The notes: a model not told the origin generated them from the sequence alone. 64,000 nt of DNA from Symsagittifera roscoffensis (GCF_963678635.1 NC_087065.1:18301623-18365622); one strand, 5' to 3'; counted from the first letter of the stretch, positions 23,531 to 35,133 are shown. Made by a program: numbers and translations.

Positions 23531-25589
23531 AAAGAAATAAGTTTCATCTAAAATATGTACAATTTTGCTGCTAATACTTATTATAAACTACACGAAAAAT
23601 GTACACTGCCTGTTTTTGAGTCATATGTATATTTGTAACACACTAACGGGAAATTCAGTTTGTTTTTTCTTTTTATTCTTCCTACAGTAGAAATTAATTT
23701 TGTCTAAGCGAAGCATTAAAAATAAGTTCTAAGGAAAAAATACCTACTGCAAAAATACATGGTCATTTTCTCCAAAAGTCAGAACAGTAAATTTTGGAGC
23801 TAAATTAGCTACATAATGAAATTCAATGTAATAACTGTGTTGAGAAGGCCAAAAAAAATCTGAAATTTCCCTAAACTTTAACGAGAAAAAAGCAGGTTCT
23901 TATTATAATCAGCCAAATGAATTGCACAAATGAACTTTTTTCTAGTTCTTACTCTTTTTCTACATAGGTAGTTGCCAAGCCATAAAAAACTAGTTTGAAA
24001 ACGGTCTTTTTTACGTCTGACGTCAGCGGTCTATTTGTTAACTTTCGTTGAAAAGATTTCGTCTTTTTATTGGTCTAATGCAAACTTTTCGCATAATTTA
24101 CATCTCCTTGGATTTATGCTTTTTACATCCAGGGTTGAATTATTCATGATAATCATCGCTGTTTCAAAGACAAATCGTTTTCGTTGCTAATTCAAGTCCT
24201 GATCAGCTCTGAGACTAATCCCTGACTTATTGCTGATTTAGCACAGGAATCAAAGCTAATAAAACATTTCAGTGATATTGAAAAGTCGAATCATAACTGA
24301 ACCGTTTCTGAACCAAGGCTGTTTATAGAAGTTTTCAAAATAAAGCAAAACAACAAAATTAACTCGCGTTGATTTCAATCAGAAATCTATAGTTCGATAT
24401 TCATGAGCTTTTCCCCTAGCCCATAGTCAATTTCTTTTCTCCAAAAAATCTGAGAATACATACTGAAAATTCTCTATGAAAACAAAAGTGCTCGTATCAG
24501 AGCGAAGCCCTGAACGTTCCGACTGACATTTGAGGTCTATAGAGCAGTAATATCATGAAAAAATTAATTGTAATAAATTTTTTTTTAATTTGAGATTTTT
24601 TTGTGAAAGTCACACCCCCCACCCCCACACACGCCATATAAAGCACAAAATGATAGACTTTGCTCCTAGTAACAAATCAATCACGGTAAATAGTCTGTTT
24701 CGATCAATTTGGATAGATTTCTAGGACGGCTTAAGCCCCCGCTTACGCGTTAATAGCGCAAAATGTATCGCGCGTAATTGTCCCAAATTGGCCAAAAGGG
24801 CAACCTTGAAATCCATATAACTTTACGAAAAATGAACACAGGTAAAAAAAAAATTCAAATTTCAGTTCAGCACAAAAATACCTTTTGAATGTAACAAAAA
24901 GGCCGTTAAAAATGTCTAATTAAATAGTGGACATTTGCCTGAAGGAAAACGCCACCCCGAGCACTAATATTCCATTTCGGAATATTAAAGTCGGAATAAT
25001 AAATGTGCCTACAGTAATTTGAGCTCCAGAAACAACTTTGGCGATGTTAAATAGCTGTTTTTTTTCGAAAAATACTTATCTATTATACAGAATTGGGTGC
25101 ATGACAAATAAAAAACTGACCTTATAAAAAGTGGTTCCTAATTTGCCTTATAGATTTTTTCGACTGAGTGCTTTGACTTCGCTCTATTTTTTGTGATGTA
25201 TCCCATAAATGCGGACTTAATTTCTTGTCTGGATCGAGCCTGTCTTTTTGTCACCCGTACCAAGAAAACTCTTTATTTCTGGCCTGAAACACTTTACGCT
25301 GCGTTTACTTTGTTTATGCAATCATGCTTTTTAAACAAATCTCGATACAAAACAAACATCAAGATTCCAAAACATTGTTTTCAGAACACATTTTGAATAA
25401 AATTATCACACAGAGAAAGAGAAACAAATATATTAACAATTCAACAGTTTTTTCAAGCCTGATTAAAACTAACTGTATATTTTGCTTATGCAAGTTTCAG
25501 AAAAACCTTAGTAACTTTTGTCGACGATCAAAAAAACGCTTCAAACTGATACAAATCGTAAATCAAGAAAAGAAGATCTCAGTTTAGCA
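23531..25589. other. Non-coding, AT-rich stretch
   Basis: About 2 kb with no recognised gene. Notable items are a C/A-rich run near 24,610-24,635 (CACACCCCCCACCCCCACACAC) and a perfect small hairpin near 24,967-24,987 (AATATTCC, 5-nt loop, GGAATATT). Two short + strand open frames at 25,193-25,396 and 25,324-25,587 carry no recognisable motif. Confidence 0.5.
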
Positions 25590-26589
25590 AACTTCTTCCC
25601 GATGTGACGTCCGTTGCATTTCAGAGTTTCAATATCACGACCATCAATTGAAAAAGCCAGTTTTTTAATAGTATACGGTTGAATTCGACTACAAGCTATA
25701 CCGATGGCTTCCCATAGGGCGTTTTTGGACGAGTACTATTGATTACTACTGTAAATTTCGCGTTTGATGATTGACCACATGTTTTCAATCGGATTTAGGT
25801 CTGGTGATGCGGGGGCCAAACCATTAAACGGGATGCAAAAAGGCCAATACTTGTCAAATAACGCATGGTATGTTGAGCAGCACGAGAGGGGCCATTGTCT
25901 TGTAAGATCATGAGTAACTTCTTTTCATTGGGCGGTCTGCTAGAAAACCTTGGTTCGAAATTAGCTTTTAAAATTTTTCGATTTTAACTCCATCGGGCAC
26001 TCTGGAGGGGTCTACAATTTCGTTAAATTTGATAGCTGCCTAAAATATGACACCCCACCCCCTTGTTGACGCCGTAATTGCAGTGGAACATTAGAATCGT
26101 TGGCTAACCAACCACTTGCGGCGCCATCAGTGCCATTCAAGGTTGCCCTACACTCGTCCGTGAAACATATATTTCTGAAATCAACTTTTAAGTAGGTTTT
26201 TGCCCACTGGACACGCTTTTCTTGGTGTTCTTTTGTCAATGGGGGAGATATCTTTGCTTTGCGGACTTTTCGAAGAAGTTTCAAGAATTTACAACGTGTA
26301 GCTCGATAGTAGTTGGTTATCCCCCGGATCCATGAAAATATTCCTGCTGGTCGATAAATGTGTTTTTTTTTTCATAGCAATGGTTAAATGTGTCCTCTCT
26401 CTGTTTGATACTTTTATGATAACTCGTCTTCCATTGCTTCAGACTTTTTCGCTGTCTTGAATAAACCCTTTTATGGTCCGATGTTCTCGTTGTAAGCGCT
26501 TTGCAATCTGGACCCTCCTTAGCCCTTCTGATAGCATGGAAAATAGTCTTGGATCTCTCCACGTTGTCCAGTTCCGCCTTCTTTCCCAT
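25590..26589 (-). pseudogene. Tc1/mariner-type transposase, inactivated
   Basis: About 1 kb, close to the usual ~340-residue transposase. It begins MGKKAELDNVERSKTIFHAI (start at 26,589), an N-terminal HTH-like region. The catalytic domain follows: LTKEHQEKRVQWAKTYLK then FTDEC (first Asp, about 26,160), LQDNGPSRAAQHT (second Asp, about 25,890) and SPDLNPIENMW (Glu, about 25,790). Frame breaks occur near 26,300-26,350, near 26,000 and at a C-run near 25,820, with an in-frame stop near 25,740. Terminal inverted repeats were not identified. The enzyme would catalyse cut-and-paste transposition at TA sites if intact. Confidence 0.8.
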
Positions 26590-27000
26590 TTTACAACATT
26601 TCAAAGAAATCGAACAATATACGCACGAGTAAAAAAGAAAAATATGATAATTGCATAAATGAAATGAACACATCACAGCGACCAAATGTTTCGTATAGAC
26701 TGCAAAATTTCACAAGGCAAAAAATGAGGGAAAAAACATGTAATTTTAACAATGGTTTGCGTGAATACATACGTATAGAAAAAAAACTGCATTTTGGCAT
26801 TTTGAATAACATCATGAAAATAATAGGAAAAAAGATTTGCATAAACGATGTAAACGCAGTGTGTATCTAAACAAATTTCTAATCATAAATTCTTTTTGAA
26901 ATGTTTAAAAAAGCACGGAGTTTCTTTAAATTCTTTACATCTCATCTTAATTTTAATTAGAAATTAGCTAAAACTAGGCTTTTTTTAGCTAGAAAAAAGT
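26590..27000. other. Intergenic stretch
   Basis: No gene recognised. It may contain the degraded left flank of the Tc1/mariner copy; no terminal repeat could be seen. Short open frames on both strands have no features. Confidence 0.4.
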
Positions 27001-27075
27001 CTCCTCGTGGGTTTCGTACCCTGACGGTTTGTTTTACAAGCGCCTTTGCTTACCACTATGTTAATGGCCTTGATG
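27001..27075 (-). pseudogene. tRNA-like (Thr-type) pseudogene or SINE head
   Basis: Read on the minus strand, the segment has an A-box-like TAACATAGTGG, a CTTGTAA anticodon-loop-like element (TGT), and a B-box-like GGGTACGAAACCC with a matching 4-bp T-stem. It is followed on the minus strand by a T6 run (A6 at 26,993-26,998), the pol III termination signal. The acceptor and anticodon stems do not pair properly, so a working tRNA is unlikely. A tRNA-derived SINE fragment or pseudogene fits best. Confidence 0.4.
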
Positions 27076-27386
27076 AAAATGAATAGTTTTAACATAAAAC
27101 GACTTGTTTTTACAAGTGTTAGTTTGCATTGTTTTGCTACTGTTAATATGCATGCTCGAAATATGTTTATCTCGTTGCGGCTGAACAGGAAACTTTCCAG
27201 AGTTTGTTTATTTCTAAGATAGAAAAGACATATATCATTTCTGCTCAGAAAATACGAGAAAACTAGGTTAGATAATCTATATAAAATTTCTATCTAGAAA
27301 AATAGCCTCCGTTGGGTACGGACATTCTCCCAGAAGTGCAAATATTTTTAAAAAAATCTAAGATTATGTGCTACTATCCGCGTTAA

Positions 27387-27530
27387 CAAGGGCGGATCAA
27401 GGATTTTCTGGAGGGAGGAGGATTTTCAAATTTTTTACAAAAAAAAAAAACCAAAAAAGGCGTTTTAAGGCACTTTTTGAAAAATTTTACCAAAAAAATT
27501 GCGTTTTGTCGGCGCGCGCTCGCCCCTAAA
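27387..27530 (-). mobile_element. hAT MITE end fragment, inverted
   Basis: Starts CAAGGGCGGATCAAGG, a diverged form of the hAT terminus seen at 18,700 but in reverse orientation. It continues through the GGAGGGAGGAGGATTTTCAAATTTTTTAC and GGCGCGCGCTCGCCCC regions shared with the MITE. The far half is missing, so no target-site duplication can be checked. Confidence 0.7.
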
Positions 27531-28432
27531 ACACTTGCATTGTTTTACAGAAAACGTTTTACAGAAGCCTTTTTTGTCAAGCCTTGTTTTACAGAAAACG
27601 TCATTGAAAAATTCTGAAAAATAAACTGATTGCCGGACAATTTAGTTTTGGTTGAACCTTGTGGAAGTTACTACTTTTGTCAACCTCGTATTAGCTGATT
27701 TTGGTTGAAATAATCTGAGTTAAAAAAAATCAGTGGTGATAGTTTTCATATGAAACCATTCACTCAACTTTGGTTCTTGAACTATTAAAAATCACTGCTT
27801 TTTGAGTACACTGTTTTTCTTTCAAATTAGCCCCTGATACATTTCCTGACACGTTTTAATGCATTTTAAAACATAAAAAATTAATTTTAAGTAAGTTTTC
27901 TTATATTAATATGCCGATAAAAACATGGGGTGGGTGACCGGAAAACAGCCGGGACTTTTTGTTATAACATATTTGTAGGTTTTTTAAAAAACAGTTCTCA
28001 TGACCAGAACACAATTTCTCCGCTATCGCAGAGTAATAAAATAAACTCATTAGCCAACATTCCACATCCGTCCCATGAGTTGATAGAGATAACCAATCAC
28101 TTTTCAGGTTTGAAGATGCGGATATTTCAGAATTGGCTTGAGACACTCCGCATACAACACGTCCGGAGCTATATCACATGATTCGTCAGAAAGCATTTTT
28201 TTATTGTCTCCAAAAAAAATTTTGAATCGCTAATTAAACATATCTAGAAGATTTAATGGAAAAAATCATATTTTTGCTTCCGAAAGTTTTAGCTTGAAAT
28301 TTGGACCAATGCAAAATTAGTCGGATACCATTAAGCCGAACTCTAATCTAACAGTACGACTTCAATTTGCCAAAAATCTTGCCAAAAGTCCCGGCCAAAA
28401 AATTAAAAAAAACTTTTTAAAAACAGTCAAAC
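27531..28432. other. Intergenic stretch
   Basis: About 0.9 kb with no recognised gene. Small open frames on both strands near 27,900-28,180 overlap each other and show no motif. A short direct repeat, GTTTTACAGAAAACG, occurs at about 27,542 and 27,586. Confidence 0.4.
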
Positions 28433-29997
28433 CACGGGCGGATTAAGGGGGGGGGAGGCAGACGCCCCCCTCAGGAATTTGACCCTATCAAATACCCTTT
28501 GGACAATTTACTTAATTTTTTAGTAAATTCGGCGCCGGTGTCTTTGGCCTTTATATCAAAAAAAATTTTGAGGTGTGAAAAAACAAGGTGTGAAAATGCG
28601 TCTTTTTTGAGGCCTCAAATTGAACTCACATTTTGACTCGAGGCAGGTACTTGCTAACAGGTACCTGTCAACCTGCCTCATTCGCACTATATATATACCC
28701 CGTTCAAAACTACCTAGCTCATTCCAAAATCTTTTTCACTGGACTTCACACTGCACTCTGGAATGGACCCTGGTTTCAACTTCAACCTTCCAGATATCAA
28801 AGCGCACTGCTCCCAAGGAGTCCAAGGCCTCTGGCTTCAAGACGCTCAAGGCTTTCTTCACCAGTGGACCCAAGAAGTCACCACCTTCATCCACTGCAAC
28901 AACTCCTGAGCCTGAAAACCCTGGACCATCCACTCCTGAGACGCCCATATCTGGACCTTCAAGGCCCTTAGAGCCATTGGCTCCTTTAGCTACCATAAGA
29001 AATGAATCTCTTTCATCACTTAGTTCAATATCCATCTATTAGACATCAGCAATTGGCCTGGGGAAAGCTGTGCTTCTGACTGCTGTGCTTATCTGGCTAG
29101 CATGATGCGGTCAGAGTTCCTGATTGCCCTGATGTCTATGAAGCACCTGCTGGGAGCGACCAAAGCTACCAGCATTGCTTTTCCGGGACCTACGCTAGAA
29201 TAGCCTCAGTCGATTGATCCCATTCGGAACTTGCGACACCTCTTTCAACAATGGCGCGATGGTGAAGGCAGTGGCTGCTACGAAAAAGTCCATTCTGACT
29301 CAGCAAAGCTTGGTGATATTCAAATAGAGGGCAGAAGATGCAGACCTCCTCTAGCATCACCGGCTTATGATCACTTCAGACAGACCGTGTACCTGCCCTT
29401 TCCTGACTTTGTCCTGGTGGATCTCAAGGAACGCTTCGTTGGAGCAGTTTCTTCTTGTGCTCAAGTGTGCAAGCTGCTACCCCGTTGGATAAGTGAGAAT
29501 GAAGCAGATGAGGAAAATTTTGATGATCTGGCCCAGTTATACGACGGAGTACTTCCAGATGATGACTTCTCCAGGAGTTCGAAGTTTGGAAAAACATGTG
29601 GCGCTTCCCCCTGTACACCGATACTCCAGAAACCTTCACAGCTGCACTCAGAGTGTGTCACAAAGCCACAATGCCATTTTTTTTGCTTTGCTCCAGATTG
29701 GTGCTACCCTCCCAGTGACGATATGCACTGCTGAGCGCTCTTTTCGAGCATGAAAGTACTAAAAAATTACCTCCCCTCCACTTTTAAGGAGAACCGACTC
29801 TCAAACTTGGCTTTGATTTACATCCACAAACATGAAGAAATCTAAGTCAAAGAGGTCATTGGCAGATTTGCCGCAAAAAATCGAAGACTCATTTGTGTTT
29901 ACTTTTGTTTGTTTTCTTATTGTAAATCAATTTTTGTTTTTGTCAAAATTTTTCTCAATCACCCCCCGACCTCAAGAAAATCCTAGATCCGCCCCTG
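28433..29997 (+). mobile_element. 1.57-kb hAT element with transposase remnant
   Basis: Termini are CACGGGCGGATTAAGG and the complement of CAGGGGCGGATCTAGG, the same family as the MITE at 18,255. The flanking 8-bp direct repeats are AGTCAAAC (28,425-28,432) and AGTCATAC (29,998-30,005), 7 of 8 identical. Inside, on the + strand, are a Pro/Ser-rich segment (to about 29,040), a block near 29,390 resembling the middle of hAT transposases (YLPFPDFVLVDLKERF), and the C-terminal dimerisation motif around 29,680 (ALLQIGATLPVTICTAERSF, then LKNYL-type residues to about 29,840). The frame is broken many times. It is best explained as an internally deleted, dead autonomous hAT that could have been the parent of the MITEs. 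Confidence 0.82.
29231..29845 (+). pseudogene. hAT transposase C-terminal remnant
   Basis: Protein-level remains of a hAT transposase of the ZMYM1/DUF4371-like type. A segment with PLASPAYDHFRQTVYLPF and LVDLKERFVGAVSS (about 29,340-29,450) is followed by the dimerisation core TLPVTICTAERSF (about 29,708-29,750) and, after frame changes, the LRSTFKENRLSNLAL-type end. Stops and shifts separate the parts. The N-terminal zinc-finger part is absent. Confidence 0.7.
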
Positions 29998-30005
29998 AGT
30001 CATAC

Positions 30006-30420
30006 ACTGAATTGGCCCCCCTACAATGTGGCTGTTTGCAAAAAATGCAGTCGGTGAGCATTTTCAAGGTCGTATCAAATCGCTAAAAGTTCTCAATATT
30101 ACTTTGGACAGACAACTAGTACATAAATTTATATCTAGATGAGAACTGCGTCGCTCCAAAATGTTCCGCCAGAGAGAGAAAATAGCTTGATTTCCTTTCG
30201 CCAAATGCTCCATATACAAAAAAGTACCCTATTTTTGCGAGAGAGGCAACTCATTTTGAATCGATGCCGGCAATAAATATTGCGTTTGCGCTCTGCCATT
30301 CCTAACTTCTGGTAAGATGCATTGTAGCTTAGGAACTGTTCATACTATCCCATATGTTGATCTTATTCAGCCCAAAAATCAAACTGTAGAAACTCTCTAA
30401 TATCGTTTAACTTCAAACCT
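30006..30420. other. Intergenic stretch upstream of the lectin-like gene
   Basis: No gene recognised. It lies between the hAT element and the lectin promoter and could hold upstream regulatory sequence; no specific site stands out. Confidence 0.4.
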
Positions 30421-30450
30421 TCATAAATACACTTTTGTTTCGCTGTTCAG
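30421..30450 (+). promoter_or_regulatory. Likely core promoter (TATA-like box and Inr)
   Basis: A TATA-like CATAAATAC lies at about 30,422-30,430. An Inr-like TTCAG follows at 30,446-30,450, about 25 bp downstream, and the ATG follows 19 bp later in the context CCAAAATG. The spacing is what an animal TATA/Inr promoter with a very short 5' UTR would show. It is not experimentally supported here. Confidence 0.45.
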
Positions 30451-30468
30451 CCGAAATTCCTGGCCAAA

Positions 30469-30656
30469 ATGAACTCTGTAATTAGTTTCAAGCGTTTTAT
30501 CTTGATTATAATGATGCTTGTTGTTGCTGGATCCCGGGGATCTTCAGCAGTGTGTAGGGACTCTTTCTCGGAGTTCGATGGAGTCCCCGGAAGATGCTTC
30601 CATCTCAGCTCCAGCACTTTCTACACGCTCGCTGCCCGTGATTATTGCACAAATAA
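30469..30656 (+). CDS. C-type lectin-like protein, exon 1 (signal peptide)
   Basis: Encodes a signal peptide (Met then a hydrophobic core FILIIMMLVVAGSRG) and the start of a C-type-lectin-like domain. The pattern is Cys, then FDGVPGRCFHLSSS, then ARDYC, equivalent to the first cysteines and the Tyr/Phe and Ala-x3-Cys positions of the fold. The exon ends at AATAA|GTAAGT, a consensus 5' splice site. The 219-bp intron ends TTTGCTTTCTAG. Joining the two exons restores a Lys codon and keeps the frame, which strongly supports a real gene. Such proteins are secreted and bind sugars or other ligands; the ligand here is unknown. Confidence 0.75.
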
Positions 30657-30875
30657 GTAAGTTGATGAACTGTTTTTTAAAACTTTGGATTTCAAAAGTT
30701 GCAATATTGTTTCAAGCTCTCCCTTTTTGATAACAAAAACGACGCCAATTGCTCTATCAAAGTGGTTTGCTAGGTGCTAGGTTCAGATGTTAACTTTTAT
30801 TTGATGAACTAAAATTTTTCTAGAAAAGTGCTTTTAAAACAATTCGAAAATTTTCAAAAAATGTTTGCTTTCTAG

Positions 30876-31113
30876 ACATTCGAAAATGTTTGAGCCAAGG
30901 AACCGAACCGAGCTTGAGGCAGTGGGAGAACATTTGAATGTAGGGTCCACTCGATACTGGGTGGGCTATGCCGAAATCTTCGCGTCAATCGTCGATGATT
31001 GCGCCAATCAGCATCTGCAAGAATCGGCTTTTAGAAGCTTGAGCAAATATACTCTAATGCCTCAAGGCAAGATGGTCACACACAGCATAGAAAAATTGTA
31101 CAACCTAACATAA
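30876..31113 (+). CDS. C-type lectin-like protein, exon 2
   Basis: Continues the lectin-like domain with KMFEPRNRTELEAVGEHL and STRYWVGY, which match the alpha-2 helix and the conserved W-[VI]-G strand of the fold. After WVGY the open frame runs on to a stop at 31,111-31,113, but that part does not look like lectin sequence, so the exon probably ends earlier at a 5' splice site (weak GT candidates follow TACTGG and GCGTCAATC). The second half of the domain is not nearby; a matching terminal exon is at 63,712-63,865 on the same strand. Confidence 0.65.
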
Positions 31114-31859
31114 TCAGAATTCCTATAATTAGACAGCCACAAAATGATTTTTGTAGCGGATAATAGGTAATCCAGTTTCTTAAATCACACAGATCAAAAT
31201 TGGTCTTAATTTTTACTCCTCTTTCTCTATGGTAATCAGCCACGATTATAGAAAAGAAGCTGAATGAGCTGAATTTGAAGCCAAAACGAGAAAACCCAAT
31301 ATTTTGCAGACTAGTTGGTTCTCATTTGCTTGGTTCACAAAAAATCAACGTTTTCAGCAGCCTCACTTTTCGTTGAATGAGGTGTCAACATGTCTTCATG
31401 GTCGTTTTCTTTTTAAGATCATTCACACGGGTTGTTTTTTATTCAAGGGCATGGCCATCTAACATTCCCTAGGCCTCAGCATAGGAATGGGTTTATAACG
31501 AAACAAAGGACGAAATTTTTCAAAGTATCGCCCCATCAAATAACAATTCTAGCCCTTACGCTGAAACCCAAAAATTTATGATCCATAGCAATAATTTTTG
31601 GGGAGTTCCCCTGGACTATTTTATATTATGACTCAATATTTCGTTGAGCTGAATCGAGTCTGAGTCGAGCTTTCCCTTTCGAATAGACTCAGAGTGGATT
31701 TTTTCTGGTTCGACTTTTTGGTCAATTTTTTGAAGGTATATTTTTTGTTGGCTTCAACTGTATCATTTTTTGACTTTGATAGAATATCATAAATTTATTC
31801 TTCTCCCTTACACAAAACAAAAAGAGTTTTGAAAAGTTCGAACTGATTTCAAAATCATT
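31114..31859. other. Intronic or intergenic stretch
   Basis: About 750 bp with no recognised gene or repeat. If the lectin exons belong together, this is the start of a long intron. Confidence 0.4.
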
Positions 31860-32770
31860 TTATGTTTGCGGGATAGCTGAATAAAGTTTTTTTTGACCGA
31901 TGCTAATAATGTGAATCCGGCAAAGATTAACCTCACTAAGTAAACTTTTATTTGGTGATTTTCCCTTAATTGTAACTAAGAATTTGTATATTTGCCTTGT
32001 GTCACCAATACAACTTTCAATTTTTTCAAAGTAAACGATAGATTTGGATTTTTTAAGCTCACTTTTGATTTTACGTTTCAAGTTTTAAATCGCTCTAATG
32101 CATTTCGATTGGGCTTCTTCTTTGTAGTTCATTTTTTTTCGGAGATAAAATTTTTGAGAGTAATTGAGAATTTAGGTTTATTTTGTTTTTTTTTAGAAAT
32201 CTTTGTGTTGCAGCTGGGGCGTAATTGCCAATAGTTTTTGGAAACCTGATTTTGAATTTATCAAAACAATCATTTATGTTTTTCAGATTGCAGTTTAGCG
32301 TTTGCAATTCTTGTGAAGTTCTGGTTTGAACAATTCAATTTGCTGATTATTCTCGGTGAAAGAAATAACTCTGTAATTAATTTGGGTCTCAAATTTATTG
32401 TAATGACTGAAGACTTGTAATTCGATTGTATTATGATCAAAAAACCTTAATTAAGTCTGTCTTTTTTGTGCATAACAGTGCTCATTGATTTTGTCACCAG
32501 ATTCTTGTTTTCCTTGTGTTACTATTTCCAGCCACTGACATATGTTTTTTTTTGCATGATGTTCCCTCGATTCGCCATCATTCGTGGTCATTTAGCTGAT
32601 CCCAACGATATATATATTTGTCAAATTATCTGCGATTATATCTAATTCTCTTTCCTTTTTGAAACTTTTTGGTAGTCTCTGAATTTCTAAGTTCAAACTT
32701 TCTTCATTTTCCACATTGACTAAACTTTTTTTCATGGCTTCAATGGTTGCTGAAAGTGTCAATTTCTTGT
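31860..32770 (-). pseudogene. LINE fragment (endonuclease-RT linker), left copy
   Basis: Read on the minus strand, the region resembles the segment between endonuclease and RT of a non-LTR retrotransposon: FSHYNKFETQINYRVISF, then NINDCFDKFKIRFPKTIG with NYAP, a basic KKNKIN stretch, LERFK and KSIVYFEKIESCIGDTRQIY. One shift and several stops are present. The protein-like reading is continuous across 32,011, the left edge of the 1,511-bp direct repeat. In the right-hand copy (51,390) the same reading is cut off at that point. This shows that the left copy has its original left flank. Confidence 0.6.
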
Positions 32771-33521
32771 TTATGCTTTGTCAAACAAACTGGCTGGAAA
32801 ACTGTAGTGATTAAAATCCATAAGAGCACGATTTATATCATAAGCTGTTTTAAACTGGGATATTGCTTTTATCGCCAGCAACATTCAAACCCTGGTTGAT
32901 CAAAAAAGCGTATCATACAATTTTGTGCAAATCTTTACGTAGAGAAAATTGTGAGGAATCTCGACGATAGGCATTTTTTCATGACAAGTAGGTAAGAATT
33001 ATATGACACCCACTTTTCCATAAATCAAAGAAAAAAATTTCGTCTAAATGTTTTTTTTGTGTTTGTTCAAACATGAAAACATTGGATTTTCTAACTCAAG
33101 AAACCACAATTGAGTTAGGACTGGAGTGTATAACTCATAGAGTAATTTCGGATAAGGTACACCGTCTGCTCGTCACGCTATCTTATTTTCGGCCGGATAG
33201 ATTCGTGCAACTTCTTAGTCTAATACCGATCCTAATCTTACTCTTATACTATCTAGTCTCAGGTTGTTTAACTAGTCTCTGCTAGGCTCAATAGATCTAG
33301 GGTATACTGGTTTATTGCGGCTGCTGAAGTGCTCGGGAGAGTCCAACTAATTTCTAAGTTAAATTCAAATCTCTCTGGTGCTGAAATTACAAGTAACTTC
33401 AGCACTTACAAATAAGTGGGTTGTTAGTTAGATGGATCATGATTGGTTAATATTAAATACTTTACATTGGTAAAATATCTAATTTATCCAATCATAAAAT
33501 GTAGTTTAGATCAGGTTCCAC
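32011..33521. repeat. 1,511-bp direct repeat, left copy
   Basis: Matches 51,390-52,900 with a constant offset of 19,379 and no difference that I could find by eye. The first part holds a LINE fragment (minus strand). The right ~450 bp, read on the minus strand, has LTR-like features: it begins TGGAACCTG, carries ATTGG/CCAAT boxes (ATGATTGG, ACCAATG, AACCAATC) and an AATAAA (33,311-33,316). The pair brackets the giant retroelement. The ends are not a TG...CA pair and one end falls inside a LINE reading frame, so the repeat is not a simple LTR. Confidence 0.9.
33071..33521 (-). other. LTR-like segment, left copy
   Basis: The right end of the direct repeat could be the 3' LTR of the minus-strand element, or part of it. 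On the coding strand it begins TGGAACC at 33,520, has three CCAAT/ATTGG boxes in the first ~110 bp (as in many U3 regions) and AATAAA about 200 bp in. The 3' boundary is uncertain (a CA dinucleotide ends near 33,083). No clear polypurine tract precedes it (GTAAAACCCGGATGGG). Confidence is limited. Confidence 0.35.
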
Positions 33522-35133
33522 CCATCCGGGTTTTACAGAGTTTTTTAGAATAGTTCTTCTGCAATTTGAAGGATGGATGATGGACGTTGGTTTTTGGCGA
33601 ACATCATTTTCTTCCGTTTCCTCTTTGTTAAAGAAGTTCCAGGAAGCTGGAGTTAGAGACATAAGACGTTGTGTCTTCTAGTGACAACGACAAAGTCTTT
33701 GCAACAAACTCAAATCTGATTTCAGAATGGTTGGCTATGTCAGGTTTTTCTGTTCTGCGTGGAGAACTTCTTTTGTGTCTGATCTAGTTTGGGAATGGCG
33801 TGGAGATTGTGCGTGGAGGGGATGCCTGGTTACTCGGATCTGTACGTATACTTGAACATCGAGGTGGTCATTGGTCTAGTTCAATGAAGTCCTTTTCTGC
33901 GAAGTCAAGTCGTACTCTAAATCCTTTGAGTTGTGATTGTGAGTGGCATATCGATTGTGGTTGGTCATTCTCTCTCGAGTGTAGTGGGGTCGTTTTGTCT
34001 TTAGATGTTCGTCCTTGGTGTTGTATTCTGATCTATGTATTGCATAATGTAATTTACATTTTATAAAACATTTATTAGTTTAATATTTTTTAATTATGAT
34101 TTTAGTTAGTTGTTTTCACAAAAGCTTTTTGTTTTAGTTCGGTTATTTTGAAGAGTTACTCACCCTTGAGTAGCTCTTATTAAAAATAGAGGTGTGGTCA
34201 CAAAGCGTGGATGTAGCGCGGTGGGTTAGGCCGGCTATAGAGCATGCTCAGGACGTCCTTCCTGGTGGGTTAGGCCAGGAGTGGGAGTATGATTTCATGC
34301 GGTTTTTATGAGGGGTCCTGTTATGTGACAACGTTTTATGTTAGGTTTGTTGTGGTTTTTCTTATGTCTTGTTGGTTATGTCCTTTTTCCAAAAAGCAAA
34401 TTGTTCGTGGTATGGGTTTGTCTTTCGACTTTTTTGTGTTTTATTATTTCTTTTTTAGACTTTATAATAGTCTTCAAAAGAATAAATTATCCAGTTTTAA
34501 ACTGGGTTAATCCGGTTTGGGTACCGTTGGTTTCCTTTTCTTAGTCATGCTGTTATTCTATGATTTGTGGTATTTAGTAAGCTGCGTTGGTTAGTTTTGT
34601 TTAGTATATGATTCCTTTCCAACCGGGTTAAAGGAAGGTTCGAAACATGTTATTATATGTTAGAGTTGTTGAGTGTGAAAACTTGAAACTGAAATTCATT
34701 ATTTTAAACAATTCTTCGTGGGCGAGCTGTGCGAGTGTGGATAGAATTTCTGTGCGAATGAATGAAAATATCAAAAGGTTAGTACTGCATTTGCATTTTA
34801 TTAATTTACTGCATAGAATTTGGAAATTTACTGCTAGTTATGGGGGAATTTTAAGTTACAAATTTTCATCATAATTAGATTTACTGCTTGTGGGGAAAAT
34901 TTTAGAAATGAATTTACTGCATTGGTATTAAATTTATAAATTTATAAGTGTAAGAGATTAATAGAATTTTTGAAATCTGTTTGATGAAATTTGCGATTTT
35001 TATTTGTCTTTTGTGGTTTTTGTAGGTGATTGTCGGATGAAGGCTAAAAACCTAAAGAAAACATGGATAAAGTATGGTGAGTTTTTTAATATTTTAATTA
35101 GTTAGTAATATTTATTTAATTCATACTTACCTG
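33522..35133. other. 3' non-coding region of the giant retroelement
   Basis: About 1.6 kb between the LTR-like repeat and the last ORF of the element. Scattered + strand open frames (33,800-34,066; 34,289-34,510) have no motifs and lie against the element's coding strand. A GGTGGGTTAGGCC(A/G)G word occurs twice at about 34,219 and 34,264 around a TAGCGCGGTGGG A-box-like word, possibly a tRNA-derived insert. No splice or packaging signal could be defined. Confidence 0.4.

Noticed and set aside
30876-31113. Exon 2 reading through to the stop at 31,113 as the natural lectin C-terminus
   Set aside because: Residues after WVGY do not resemble the lectin fold and lack the second half (EPN, WND, final Cys); a splice before it fits better.
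32011-33521. The 1,511-bp repeat as a standard LTR pair
   Set aside because: No TG...CA ends, no primer-binding site next to the right copy, and one boundary lies inside a LINE frame; only its right ~450 bp looks LTR-like.
34210-34285. tRNA gene
   Set aside because: An A-box-like word is present but no B box or cloverleaf could be formed.
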